64,000 nt of DNA from an uncultured Collinsella sp. GTDB taxonomy: Bacteria > Actinomycetota > Coriobacteriia > Coriobacteriales > Coriobacteriaceae. The position numbers and the translations under genes are program-made. The notes beneath the pieces are model-generated. The model was not told where the DNA came from. It was given only the letters and a program-made list of their open reading frames with translations, and made no database searches. Within the stretch, counting starts at the first letter, position 1. The number at the start of each line of letters is the position of its first letter. Positions 46,923 to 55,670 of this stretch are shown one piece after another. The DNA is taken from assembly GCA_902470065.1 (NCBI GenBank), contig CABRFA010000002.1, forward strand, positions 31,497-95,496, given 5' to 3'.

Positions 46923-49646
46923 TTACTTCTTCTTTTTGCTTGGCATCGAGACTTTGATGCCTTGGGCGGACTTGGTCACGCGAGAGCGCTTGGCTCCGGC
47001 ACCCTTCTTTTTCTTGGGCTGGGCCTGGGCCACGCCCTCGAGCGCGCGGGCCTCGGCCTCGCGAGCGGTGCGATCTTCGCGGCGTTGCGCCATGTCGGCG
47101 GCGACGCGCTTGGCAAAACGCTCGGCCGTCGAACCCGTCGAGCTCACCTTGCCGCCACCGCGACCCAGGCGGACGCGTACACCGCGGCCAAAACCAGTTG
47201 CGGCATGACGACGACGCGGCTTGAGCGAATCCATCATCGTGGCGAGTTTAAAGAACACCGAGCAGGTAAAGACAACGATGACAGCCAAGATAACCATCTG
47301 GCCCATCGACAGGTTGGCAATAGACAGCAGCTCCGGGAATCCGATAACGCCCACCAGAATGCCGGCGACTACAAACACAAAAAGCACCACACGTAAGGGC
47401 GTGAGAGGCTGCGAGATGCGCCAGATCAGGCTGACGCTCGCCGCGCACGACGTAAGCAGGCACATCGTAGACAGCGTGAGCTGGCTAAAGCCAAACACGC
47501 GCGCCACAAAGATATCGAGCGCCGCAGCCAAAATGACTGCAATCGACGCCGGCAGCGCGCGCTTGAGTACGTTAGTCAAAAATGACCCCTTCACGCGAGC
47601 ATTGTTGGGCTCCAAACCCAGCACAAAGCCCGGCGCGCCGATGCAGAAGAAGTTGATGAGTGTCATCTGGATAGGCTCGAAGGGGTACGGCGGCAGCGCG
47701 ATGCACAGCGCCGCCAGGCCCATCGAGAACAGCGTCTTGGTCAAGAACAGCGAGGCCGAACGCTGCAGGTTGTTGATGGAGCGACGGCCCTCGGCCACCA
47801 CGGCGGGCATCGAGGCAAAGTCGTTGTCGACGAGTACGATCTCGGCCACGTTGCGCGCGGCATCGGAGCCGGCCGCCATGGCCACGGAGCAGTCGGCCTC
47901 CTTGAGCGCCAGCACGTCGTTGACGCCGTCGCCCGTCATGGCCACGGTGTGTTCGCGGCGCTTGAGCGCCTGCACGAGCTCGCGCTTCTGCTGCGGGGTC
48001 ACACGACCAAAGACATGGTAGCGGTCCACTGCGGCATCGAGCTTGGCCGGCGTATCGAGCGTCGTGGCGTCCACATAAGCGTCCGCCCCCGGCACGCCCA
48101 CCACGCGCGCGATCGACGACACCGTACGCGGGTCGTCGCCACTGATCACGTTGAGGGTCACGCCCTGCTCGTTAAAGTAGCCAATGGTCTCGGCCGCCGA
48201 GGTACGAATCTCGTCGCGGATGGTCACAAAGCCCACGGGCTCGGCCTCGCCCACCATATCGCCATCGGGCGTAAAGCCGTCCACGCGCGCCACCACGAGC
48301 ACGCGGCAGGTATCGGCAAGCTCGGCGACACGGTTCTCGACCTGCGAAAACACACGCTCCGAAAGCACAAACTGCGCGGCGCCCATCACATAGGAGCCCT
48401 GCGCAAACGACGCGCCGCTCCACTTTTTGGAGGACGAGAACGGAATGACCGACAGCGGCTCAGACACCTCGACCGGGCGATCGGCGTAATAGTTAAGCAG
48501 CGCCTGGCAGGTCTCGTTGGCATCGGCCGAAGTCGCACGCGCCACGTTAGCCAGCGCAAAATCGAGTACCGTGGTATCGACGGGAACAGCCGCTTCGTCC
48601 GAGCCGGCGCCAAGGCTAACGCCCTCAACCGGCAGCGGATACGTGCCCTCGACCTCCATGCGGCCCGACGTGATGGTGCCCGTCTTATCCAGGCACAGCA
48701 CGTCGACGCGAGCGAGCGTCTCGATGCAGTAGAGCTGCTGTGCCAGCACCTTGCGGCGGGCCAGACGCACCGTGGCGATGGCGAGCACCGACGAGGTCAG
48801 CAGCACCAGGCCTTGCGGGATCATGCCCAGCAGGGCGCCCACCGTAGACAGCAGCGCCGACGAAGGCACATGACCAGCCAACAGCTCGGAGAAGCACCAC
48901 GAAAGCGCGCTATCGCCCGGGGTACCCGCGGCATCCCACAGCTCGCTCACACTCGAGGCAAACAACGCCAAACCGAGCGGGATCATGATGATGCTCGCAA
49001 AGCGCACGATGGCATTAAGCGCATTCATGATCTCGGAATTGACCTTTTTGACGTACTTGGCCTCGTTATTAATTTTGGCCACGTAGTTGTCGGCGCCGAC
49101 ATGGATCACGCGGGCGCGCAGCAGGCCCGAGTCGATAAAGCTGCCGCTCATGAGCTCGGAACCGGGCTGTTTCTTAATAAGGTCGCTCTCGCCCGTCAGC
49201 AGGCTCTCGTTCACGAGCGCCTCGCCCGAAACCACCACGGCGTCGGCGGGAATCTGGTCGCCGCGCCCCAGGCGGATGATGTCGTCGAGCACGATCTGGT
49301 CCAGGTCGAGCTCCACCTCGGCGCCGTCGCGCACCGCGATGGCCTTCTTGGAGGTCAGCAGCGTGAGCTTATCGACCATCTTCTTGGAACGCATGGACTG
49401 GATGACGCCAATAGCGGTATTGAGGAACACCACGAACAGGAACGTCAGATTCTTAAACGAACCGGTCAAAATGACCAGGAACGCCAAGATCACGTTGATC
49501 AAATTGAACAACGTGCAGAGGTTCTCGATGATGAGCTCTTTGACCGACTTGGTCTTGAGCTCCATGTTGCGGTTGATCTTACCGGCGGCGATGCGCTCCT
49601 CGACCTCGGCGGTCGAGAGTCCGCGCTCGATATCCGTTGCTGCCAT
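46923..49646 (-). CDS. CtpE-like cation-translocating P-type ATPase
   Basis: This transporter has about 907 residues. It has the phosphorylation motif CLDKTGTITSG, the actuator TGES in LLTGESDLIKKQ, and the hinge MTGDGVNDVLALKEADC. The TM4 region reads GALLGMIPQGLVLLTSSVLA, the pattern of the actinobacterial CtpE group (Ca2+ import is reported for mycobacterial CtpE). Ion specificity here is inference. The C-terminus carries an unusual basic tail of about 100 residues ending in Lys clusters (QPKKKKGAGAKRSR). ATG 49646 is chosen; GTG/ATG 49661-49658 are possible. Confidence 0.9.
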   Translation of the reverse strand: MAATDIERGLSTAEVEERIAAGKINRNMELKTKSVKELIIENLCTLFNLINVILAFLVILTGSFKNLTFLFVVFLNTAIGVIQSMRSKKMVDKLTLLTSKKAIAVRDGAEVELDLDQIVLDDIIRLGRGDQIPADAVVVSGEALVNESLLTGESDLIKKQPGSELMSGSFIDSGLLRARVIHVGADNYVAKINNEAKYVKKVNSEIMNALNAIVRFASIIMIPLGLALFASSVSELWDAAGTPGDSALSWCFSELLAGHVPSSALLSTVGALLGMIPQGLVLLTSSVLAIATVRLARRKVLAQQLYCIETLARVDVLCLDKTGTITSGRMEVEGTYPLPVEGVSLGAGSDEAAVPVDTTVLDFALANVARATSADANETCQALLNYYADRPVEVSEPLSVIPFSSSKKWSGASFAQGSYVMGAAQFVLSERVFSQVENRVAELADTCRVLVVARVDGFTPDGDMVGEAEPVGFVTIRDEIRTSAAETIGYFNEQGVTLNVISGDDPRTVSSIARVVGVPGADAYVDATTLDTPAKLDAAVDRYHVFGRVTPQQKRELVQALKRREHTVAMTGDGVNDVLALKEADCSVAMAAGSDAARNVAEIVLVDNDFASMPAVVAEGRRSINNLQRSASLFLTKTLFSMGLAALCIALPPYPFEPIQMTLINFFCIGAPGFVLGLEPNNARVKGSFLTNVLKRALPASIAVILAAALDIFVARVFGFSQLTLSTMCLLTSCAASVSLIWRISQPLTPLRVVLFVFVVAGILVGVIGFPELLSIANLSMGQMVILAVIVVFTCSVFFKLATMMDSLKPRRRHAATGFGRGVRVRLGRGGGKVSSTGSTAERFAKRVAADMAQRREDRTAREAEARALEGVAQAQPKKKKGAGAKRSRVTKSAQGIKVSMPSKKKK

Positions 49647-49675
49647 ACCACGTCCCATCACGTCGCGTCGGTATA

Positions 49676-49712
49676 AGAAAAACCGCCCGGACCATGCGAG
49701 GTTCGGACGGTC
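49676..49712 (-). terminator. Terminator after tRNA-Arg(CCG)
   Basis: A 12-bp stem (49700-49711 with 49682-49693, two wobble pairs) is followed on the minus strand by TTTTTCTT. It ends the tRNA transcript just before the P-type ATPase start. Confidence 0.8.
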
Positions 49713-49722
49713 TTACGTTCGA

Positions 49723-49799
49723 TGGTGCCCCATGTTGGATTCGAACCAACGGCCTTCTGCTCCGGAGGCAGACGCTCTAATCCCCTGAGCTAATAGGGC
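49723..49799 (-). tRNA. tRNA-Arg (anticodon CCG)
   Basis: This is a 77-nt cloverleaf with acceptor GCCCTAT paired to ATGGGGC, D arm TAGCTCAG, and anticodon stem TCTGC/GCAGA with loop CTCCGGA. The T arm is GTTGG-TTCGAAT-CCAAC, and the encoded CCA follows the discriminator A. It reads CGG codons. Confidence 0.95.
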
Positions 49800-49893
49800 C
49801 AACGTTTGGCATTATACCCAAGTGCACCACGGGCTATCAAAATAAAAGAAAAAGCTTTGCAATTACGTGGAAGACGCGATGCAACGGCCCACT

Positions 49894-49922
49894 TTAGAAG
49901 GCAAAAGCGAGTCAGATAGTAT
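49894..49922 (+). promoter_or_regulatory. Promoter of the aromatic amino acid operon
   Basis: The -35 is TTAGAA (49894-49899), with a 17-bp spacer and a -10 TAGTAT (49917-49922). The predicted start is about 49929-49931, about 75 nt before the aroF ATG. Confidence 0.55.
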
Positions 49923-49947
49923 AAACTCTCATGCACCATATATATAT

Positions 49948-49972
49948 ACGGCTCGCAATGCGGGCCGTTTTT
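49948..49972 (+). promoter_or_regulatory. Terminator-like attenuator in the aroF leader
   Basis: A 9-bp stem (49948-49956 with 49960-49968, one G-T pair), a tight 3-nt loop and TTTTT lie only about 20-40 nt after the predicted transcription start. No + strand gene precedes it, so it most likely aborts leader transcription (attenuation). A short frame from ATG 49931 runs through it without a stop and joins aroF in frame, so a classic leader peptide is not evident; protein- or RNA-mediated control is possible. Confidence 0.5.
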
Positions 49973-50005
49973 GCAACGGCTAACCATCGAGGTGAGAGGC
50001 ACACC

Positions 50006-51028
50006 ATGATTGCAATTCTAAAGCAGAGCGCCAGCGACGAGGCCGTCAGCCATATCGTCAGCTGGATTGAGAAAAAGGGCCTGAAGACCGATGTCTCGCG
50101 CGGCGAGAATGAGACGATTATCGGCCTGGTGGGCGATACGACCAAGATCGACCCGTTCCTGCTCGAGTCCATGGATGTCGTCGAGCGCGTGCAGCGCGTC
50201 TCCGAGCCGTTTAAGCGCGCCAACCGCAAGTTCCACCCCGAGGACTCCGTCATCGACTGCGGCCACGGCGTCAAGATCGGCGGCGACCAGTTCCAGGTCA
50301 TCGCCGGCCCGTGCTCCGTCGAGGGCGATAACCTCATCCGCATCGCCCGCCGCGTGAAGGCCGCCGGCGCCACGATGCTGCGCGGCGGTGCCTACAAGCC
50401 CCGCACCTCCCCCTACGCCTACCAGGGCATGGGCCCTGCCGGCCTCGACCTACTGTGCGAGGCGTCTGCTGAGCTCGACATGCCGATCGTCACCGAGATC
50501 ATGGACCCACGCGACGTGCAGGTCTTCCTTGACAAGAAGATTGACGTCATGCAGATCGGCGCCCGCAACGCCCAGAACTTCCCCCTGCTCAAGGAAGTCG
50601 GCAAGACCCAGACCCCGATTCTGCTCAAGCGCGGCATGTCCGGCACGATCGACGAGCTGCTCATGGCTGCCGAGTACATCATGAGCGAGGGCAACGACAA
50701 CGTCATCCTGTGCGAGCGCGGCATCCGCACCTTCGAGACCCGCACCCGCAACACCTTCGACCTCAACGCCGTGCCGGTGCTGCACCACCTGTCGCACCTG
50801 CCTGTCGTTGCCGACCCCAGCCACGCCACCGGCTACACCCGCTACGTTGAGCCCATGGCGCTCGCAGCGACCGCCTGCGGTGCCAACGGCCTGGAGATCG
50901 AGGTCCACGACGAGCCCAGCCGCGCATGGTCCGACGGCGCTCAGGCCCTCACCCCCGACCAGTTCAACGACACCATGCGCCGCATCCGAGCCATCCGCGA
51001 GGTTGTCTGCCAAGAGACCATGGAGTAG
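50006..51028 (+). CDS. aroF: 3-deoxy-7-phosphoheptulonate synthase, type I-beta
   Basis: This first enzyme of the shikimate pathway condenses PEP and erythrose 4-phosphate. It has 340 residues. An N-terminal ferredoxin-like regulatory domain (about 1-75, MIAILKQSASDEAVSHIV) is followed by the TIM barrel (IAGPCSVEGDN, LRGGAYKPRTSPYAYQG, LCERGIRTFE, DPSHATGY). The regulatory domain in relatives senses Phe or Tyr. The start is ATG 50006 with GAGAGG 6 nt upstream; the frame to 49931 begins at the predicted transcript start. Confidence 0.96.
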   Translation: MIAILKQSASDEAVSHIVSWIEKKGLKTDVSRGENETIIGLVGDTTKIDPFLLESMDVVERVQRVSEPFKRANRKFHPEDSVIDCGHGVKIGGDQFQVIAGPCSVEGDNLIRIARRVKAAGATMLRGGAYKPRTSPYAYQGMGPAGLDLLCEASAELDMPIVTEIMDPRDVQVFLDKKIDVMQIGARNAQNFPLLKEVGKTQTPILLKRGMSGTIDELLMAAEYIMSEGNDNVILCERGIRTFETRTRNTFDLNAVPVLHHLSHLPVVADPSHATGYTRYVEPMALAATACGANGLEIEVHDEPSRAWSDGAQALTPDQFNDTMRRIRAIREVVCQETME

Positions 51029-51031
51029 CCC

Positions 51032-51946
51032 ATGGGTACGGTGAGAAACGCGCGCGTTAACCAGGGCGGCCCCAAGTGCGCCGGCATCGTCGGCCTTGGC
51101 CTCATCGGCGGCAGTTTTGCCCGCGGCTATGCGCAGGCGGGCGTCCGCGTGCTGGCCTGGGACCCCGATGACGATGTCATGACGGCCGCCAGCATGGGCA
51201 CTGTCGCCGGAGAGCTCAACGACAAGACACTCGGCGAATGCGACATCATCGTCCTGGCCTGCTACCCCGAGGCCTGCATCGAGTGGCTCGAGGCGCATGC
51301 CCAGGCACTCGCCGACGCCACCGACACCGAGGCCATCATGGGCCCCGTGGTGATCGACACGGTGGGCGTCAAGGGCATCGTGTGCGAGCGCGCCTTTGAG
51401 CTTGCCCGCGAGCACGGCTTTTACTTTGTGGGCGCGCACCCCATGGCGGGCACGCAGTACTCGGGCTATGCACACTCCCGCGCCGACCTGTTCCAGGGCG
51501 CGCCACTCGTTCTCGTGCCGCCCGCGGTGAACGACGCACTCAAGCTGGAGCTTTTGGGCCAGGTACGCGAGATGGTGCGCCCCTTGGGCTTTGGCAAGTT
51601 CAGCGTGACCAGCGCAGCCGAGCACGACCGCGTCATCGCCTTCACGAGCCAGCTTGCGCACGTGGTATCCAACGCCTATGTTAAGAGCCCGACCGCTCAG
51701 GTCCACCACGGCTTTTCGGCCGGCAGCTACCGCGACCTCACCCGCGTGGCGCACCTCAATCCGCAGATGTGGTCCGAGCTCATGATCGACGACGCCGATG
51801 CTCTCGCCTTCGAGATCGACCACCTGATCAACTCGCTCGGCGCCTACAGCCGTGCGCTCAAGGACCGCGACCAGCGCTATCTGGAGAATCTCCTTGCCGA
51901 GGGCGACCGCATCAAGCGCGCACTCGACGACGAGGTCTCCCACTAG
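51032..51946 (+). CDS. tyrA: Prephenate dehydrogenase
   Basis: This NAD(P)-dependent enzyme oxidises prephenate to 4-hydroxyphenylpyruvate for Tyr. The Rossmann start is IVGLGLIGGSFARGYAQAG, with AHPMAGTQYSGYAHSRADLF carrying the catalytic His. It has 304 residues with no ACT domain. It lies 3 bp after the aroF stop. Confidence 0.95.
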   Translation: MGTVRNARVNQGGPKCAGIVGLGLIGGSFARGYAQAGVRVLAWDPDDDVMTAASMGTVAGELNDKTLGECDIIVLACYPEACIEWLEAHAQALADATDTEAIMGPVVIDTVGVKGIVCERAFELAREHGFYFVGAHPMAGTQYSGYAHSRADLFQGAPLVLVPPAVNDALKLELLGQVREMVRPLGFGKFSVTSAAEHDRVIAFTSQLAHVVSNAYVKSPTAQVHHGFSAGSYRDLTRVAHLNPQMWSELMIDDADALAFEIDHLINSLGAYSRALKDRDQRYLENLLAEGDRIKRALDDEVSH

Positions 51947-51982
51947 ACCACCTATCACGCCAGGTCGAAAGGACCGAAGCTT

Positions 51983-53089
51983 ATGGCGATTACCATCGAT
52001 ATCGACACTGCACGCCCCTACCAGGTGCATGTTGGCACGTTTTTGCTGGAGCAAACGGGACCGCTCGTGCGCGCCACTGCCGGCGGCACCAAGGCCGTCA
52101 TCGTGACGGACACCAACGTGGGCCCGCTCTACCAGATGCCCGTTAAGCAGAGCCTGGAGGCGTCAGGCTACGAGGTGAGCATCTGCACCTTCGAGGCCGG
52201 CGAGGCCCATAAGCGCGCCGAAACCTATGTTGCCATTTTGGAGTTTGTGGCCGAGCACGAGCTTTCGCGCTCCGACGTTATCGTGGCGCTCGGCGGCGGC
52301 GTCGTGGGCGACGTGACGGGCTTTGTGGCCGCCACCTACATGCGCGGCTGCAAGTTTGTGCAGATCCCGACGAGCCTGCTCGCCATGGTGGATTCGTCGG
52401 TGGGTGGCAAGACCGCCATCGACCTGGCTGCCGGCAAGAACCTGGCCGGCGCCTTTTGGCAGCCGAGTGTTGTTATCGCCGACGTGGGGTGCCTGGCCAC
52501 CCTCACGTCCGAGCAGTTCGCCGACGGCTGCGGCGAGGTCGTCAAGCACGCCGTGATCGCCGACCCAGAGCTTTTCGCCGAGCTGGAGAAGACCCCGCTC
52601 ACGCTGGAGCTGCTCAACCGCGATGTGGCCCGCGTAGCGCTCATCATCGCCCGCAATATCGACATCAAGCGCGCCGTGGTCGTCGCCGACGAGCGCGAAA
52701 CCAACCAGCGCAAGCTCCTCAACTTTGGACACAGCGCCGGACACGCCGTCGAGGCCTGCGAGCACTTTGAGCTCGGACACGGCAACTGCGTTTCGATCGG
52801 CATGGGTATCATCACGCGCGCCGCGGCCCTGCACGGCGTTTGCGATGCTGCACTGCCCGGTCGTATTGAGGAGCTCTGCGCCCGCCATGGCCTCAAGACC
52901 CGCTGCGATCTAGATGCCGACGCCGTCTTTGCCGAGGCGCTCCACGACAAGAAGCGCGCGGGCGACACCATCGACCTGGTGATTCCGCACGGCATTGGCC
53001 GCTGCAGCATCGACCGCACGCCGCTTTCCACCTTCCATGATTTAATTGCCGAGGGCCTCGGCCAGAAGGGAGACGCATCAGCATGCTAG
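51983..53089 (+). CDS. aroB: 3-dehydroquinate synthase
   Basis: This NAD- and metal-dependent enzyme converts DAHP to 3-dehydroquinate. Motifs include VALGGGVVGDVTGFVAATY, IPTSLLAMVDSSVGGKTAID and LLNFGHSAGHAVE. It has 368 residues. Its last 7 bases overlap the aroA start. Confidence 0.98.
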   Translation: MAITIDIDTARPYQVHVGTFLLEQTGPLVRATAGGTKAVIVTDTNVGPLYQMPVKQSLEASGYEVSICTFEAGEAHKRAETYVAILEFVAEHELSRSDVIVALGGGVVGDVTGFVAATYMRGCKFVQIPTSLLAMVDSSVGGKTAIDLAAGKNLAGAFWQPSVVIADVGCLATLTSEQFADGCGEVVKHAVIADPELFAELEKTPLTLELLNRDVARVALIIARNIDIKRAVVVADERETNQRKLLNFGHSAGHAVEACEHFELGHGNCVSIGMGIITRAAALHGVCDAALPGRIEELCARHGLKTRCDLDADAVFAEALHDKKRAGDTIDLVIPHGIGRCSIDRTPLSTFHDLIAEGLGQKGDASAC

Positions 53090-54402
53090 CCCGCATAACC
53101 CCCTCCCCGCTCAAGGGCACCGTTCCCGCCATCGCGTCCAAGTCGATGGCGCACCGCCTCATCATCTGCGCCGCCCTTGCCAACGGAGAGACGCATGTGA
53201 CCTGCAACACCACCTGCGCCGATATTGAGGCCACGGTCCGCTGCCTCACGGCGCTCGGCGCCCGCATCGAGACCGTCGAGGACGGCTTCCAGGTCCACCC
53301 CACCATGAAGAGCATTGAGTTCGGCCTGCTCAAGGCCCTTGCCGGCGGCACGCTCGACTGCGGCGAGAGCGGCTCCACGCTCCGCTTTATGCTGCCCGTC
53401 GCCTGCGCGCTGGGGGCAGAGGCAACCTTTGTGGGACAGGGCCGCCTAGGCGCACGCCCGCTGTCCCCGCTCTCGGACGAGATCATTGCCGCCGGCTGCG
53501 ACCTACAGGGTCTGGGCGGTTTTCCGCTCAAGACAAGCGGACGCATGCGCCCGGGCACCTTTGTGCTGCCGGGCAACGTAAGCTCGCAGTACATCTCGGG
53601 CCTGCTGCTGGCAGCCCCGTTGCTCGCCCAGCCCTCCTGTGTGCAGGTGACTGGCCTCATTGAGAGCCGCCCCTACATCAACCTAACGATCCAGGCCATG
53701 AAGGCCTTTGGCGTTGAGGTCAACGTCGAGCGCATTCCGGCCAAGGACGGCCAGCCCGAGGTCACGAACTTCCGCGTGAGCAGCGGCTCGTACCGCACGC
53801 CCGGCAGCGTGGCCGTCGAGGGCGACTGGTCCAACGCTGCCTTTTGGCTGTGTGCCGGCGCCATCGGCACCGACCCCATCACCGTGGAGGGCGTGTCGCT
53901 GAGCTCCGCGCAGGGCGACCGCAACGTGCTTGCCGCGCTTTCGCGCTTTGGCGCCCGCATCGTGCGCTCCACCAACGCCGCCACCGTGCAGTCCGACAAG
54001 CTCGCCGGCTTTGAGATGAGCGCCCACGACATCCCCGACCTGGTGCCCGTTATCTCGGCCGTGGCCTCGCTGGCTCAGGGCCGCACGTTCATCCGTGACT
54101 GCGCACGCCTGCGCATCAAGGAATCCGACCGCCTGGCCACCACCACCCGCGAGCTCACCGCGCTGGGCGCGCAGGTGCGCATTGCCGGTGACGACCTCAT
54201 CATCAAGGGTGTCGATGCCTTCAGCGGCGGCGAGGTCGATTCGCACAACGACCACCGCATCGCCATGATGGCCGCCATCGCCGCGAGCCGTGCCACCGGC
54301 GAGGTCGTGATCCACGGCGCCGAGGCCGTCAACAAGTCCTATCCCGATTTCTTCGACCACTACCGCCTGCTGGGCGGCAAGGTCACACTCGAGGAGGAAT
54401 AG
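53083..54402 (+). CDS. aroA: 5-enolpyruvylshikimate-3-phosphate synthase
   Basis: This enzyme transfers enolpyruvyl from PEP to shikimate 3-phosphate. It has 439 residues, with the shikimate-3-P Ser-Lys in ASKSMAHR, the PEP loop LDCGESGSTLRFMLPVA, and CARLRIKESDRLA. The PEP loop has the ESGSTLRF form rather than NAGTAMRP of plant and E. coli enzymes. It is translationally coupled to aroB. Confidence 0.97.
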   Translation: MLARITPSPLKGTVPAIASKSMAHRLIICAALANGETHVTCNTTCADIEATVRCLTALGARIETVEDGFQVHPTMKSIEFGLLKALAGGTLDCGESGSTLRFMLPVACALGAEATFVGQGRLGARPLSPLSDEIIAAGCDLQGLGGFPLKTSGRMRPGTFVLPGNVSSQYISGLLLAAPLLAQPSCVQVTGLIESRPYINLTIQAMKAFGVEVNVERIPAKDGQPEVTNFRVSSGSYRTPGSVAVEGDWSNAAFWLCAGAIGTDPITVEGVSLSSAQGDRNVLAALSRFGARIVRSTNAATVQSDKLAGFEMSAHDIPDLVPVISAVASLAQGRTFIRDCARLRIKESDRLATTTRELTALGAQVRIAGDDLIIKGVDAFSGGEVDSHNDHRIAMMAAIAASRATGEVVIHGAEAVNKSYPDFFDHYRLLGGKVTLEEE

Positions 54403-54403
54403 C

Positions 54404-55501
54404 ATGTCCTCGACCTTTGGCAACGTCTTGCACTTAAGCATCTTCGGCCAGTCGCACTCCCCCGCTATCGGCTGCTCGCTCGATGGCATTCCGGCGGGCA
54501 TCGCCGTGGACCAGGAGAAGCTGCAGGCCTTCCTCGACCGTCGCGCCCCCGGTCGCGACGAGACCGCGACCAAACGCCGCGAGGCCGACGCCGCCCACAT
54601 CATCGCCGGTGTTGTCGATGGACATACCACCGGCGCGCCCATCGCCGCGATTATCGAGAACACCAACACGCGCTCCAAGGATTACTCCGAGCTGCGCCGC
54701 AAGCCCCGCCCCGGGCACGCAGACTTTCCGGCGCGTGTGAAGTACCACAACATGCACGACGTCGCCGGCGGCGGGCACTTCTCCGGCCGCCTAACGGCCC
54801 CCTTATGCATCGCCGGCGGCATCGCCCTGCAGGCACTCGAGGCCCGCGGTATCAAGGTCATGGCGCACGTCGCGCAGATCGGCGGCATCTCCGACCTGCC
54901 CATGGACGACATGGTCTATCGCGAGGCCGACCGCAAGGCGATCCTTACGAACGACCTGCCCTGCATTGACGCCGCCGCTGCCGGTCGCATGCGCGAGGAG
55001 ATTCTGGCCGCGCGCGACGAGCTCGACAGCATCGGCGGCATCGTGGAGTGCGGCATCTATGGGCTTCCCGCGGGCATCGGTGACCCCATGTTCGACGGCA
55101 TCGAGAACCGCATCGCGCAAATCGCGTTTGGCATTCCCGCCGTAAAGGGCGTGGAGTTTGGCATGGGCTTTGCCGTGGCCGCCATGCGCGGCAGCGAGAA
55201 CAACGATCCGTATCGCATCGACGCCGAGACCGGAAAGATCGAAGTCGAGTCCAATAACGCCGGCGGCATCCTGGGCGGTATTTCGACCGGCGCGCCCGTC
55301 ATGTGGCGCATGGCCGTAAAGCCGACGCCCTCAATTGGCCGCGAGCAGCAGACCGTAGACATGGACGCCATGGAAAATGCCGAGCTCTCGGTCCACGGCC
55401 GTCACGATCCCTGCATCGTCCCGCGTGCCGTCCCCGTAGCCGAAGCAGCAGCTGCCCTCGCGATTTGGGACGCCCTCCTCGAGGACGCCGGCCAGCTTTA
55501 G
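54404..55501 (+). CDS. aroC: Chorismate synthase
   Basis: This enzyme needs reduced FMN and makes chorismate from EPSP. It has 365 residues. Signatures include FGQSHSPAIGCSLDGIPAG, RKPRPGHADFPARVKY, and GGILGGISTGAPVMWRMAVK. One base separates it from the aroA stop. A repeat cassette follows before pheA. Confidence 0.98.
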   Translation: MSSTFGNVLHLSIFGQSHSPAIGCSLDGIPAGIAVDQEKLQAFLDRRAPGRDETATKRREADAAHIIAGVVDGHTTGAPIAAIIENTNTRSKDYSELRRKPRPGHADFPARVKYHNMHDVAGGGHFSGRLTAPLCIAGGIALQALEARGIKVMAHVAQIGGISDLPMDDMVYREADRKAILTNDLPCIDAAAAGRMREEILAARDELDSIGGIVECGIYGLPAGIGDPMFDGIENRIAQIAFGIPAVKGVEFGMGFAVAAMRGSENNDPYRIDAETGKIEVESNNAGGILGGISTGAPVMWRMAVKPTPSIGREQQTVDMDAMENAELSVHGRHDPCIVPRAVPVAEAAAALAIWDALLEDAGQL

Positions 55502-55515
55502 TCCACCCACCCCAA

Positions 55516-55642
55516 GGGTAGTTAATTTGGGACGGGGCTTTTTTAGCTACCCCCATATGCCAGTTGTTATGTGCCCTGGCACTCATCGATTCGTCGACAG
55601 TCAAAGGGTAGCTAAAAAAGCCCCGTCCCAAATTAACTACCC
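55516..55642. repeat. Perfect 37-bp inverted repeat pair between aroC and pheA
   Basis: Left arm 55516-55552 and right arm 55606-55642 are exact reverse complements over 37 bp, around a 53-bp spacer that itself contains a near-palindrome (GTGCCCTGGCAC). Each arm has GGGTAG/CTACCC ends. No transposase is encoded. The whole looks like a REPIN- or MITE-like cassette; transcribed within the operon it would form a very stable stem. A similar half-site lies at 29883-29913. Confidence 0.85.
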
Positions 55643-55670
55643 CAGGCAAGCATTCACGAAAGGGGTCCCT

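Noticed and set aside
49931..49980. Leader peptide for ribosome-mediated attenuation of aroF
   Set aside because: The short frame has no stop before aroF and only single Tyr and Phe codons, so classical leader-peptide control is not supported.
50450..52054. Minus-strand frame (534 codons) opposite aroF and tyrA
   Set aside because: Antisense to two conserved enzymes, with no independent promoter or motif.
55527..55670. N-terminal extension of pheA by 48 residues
   Set aside because: It is encoded by the inverted-repeat cassette, lacks family similarity, and a good ribosome binding site supports ATG 55671.
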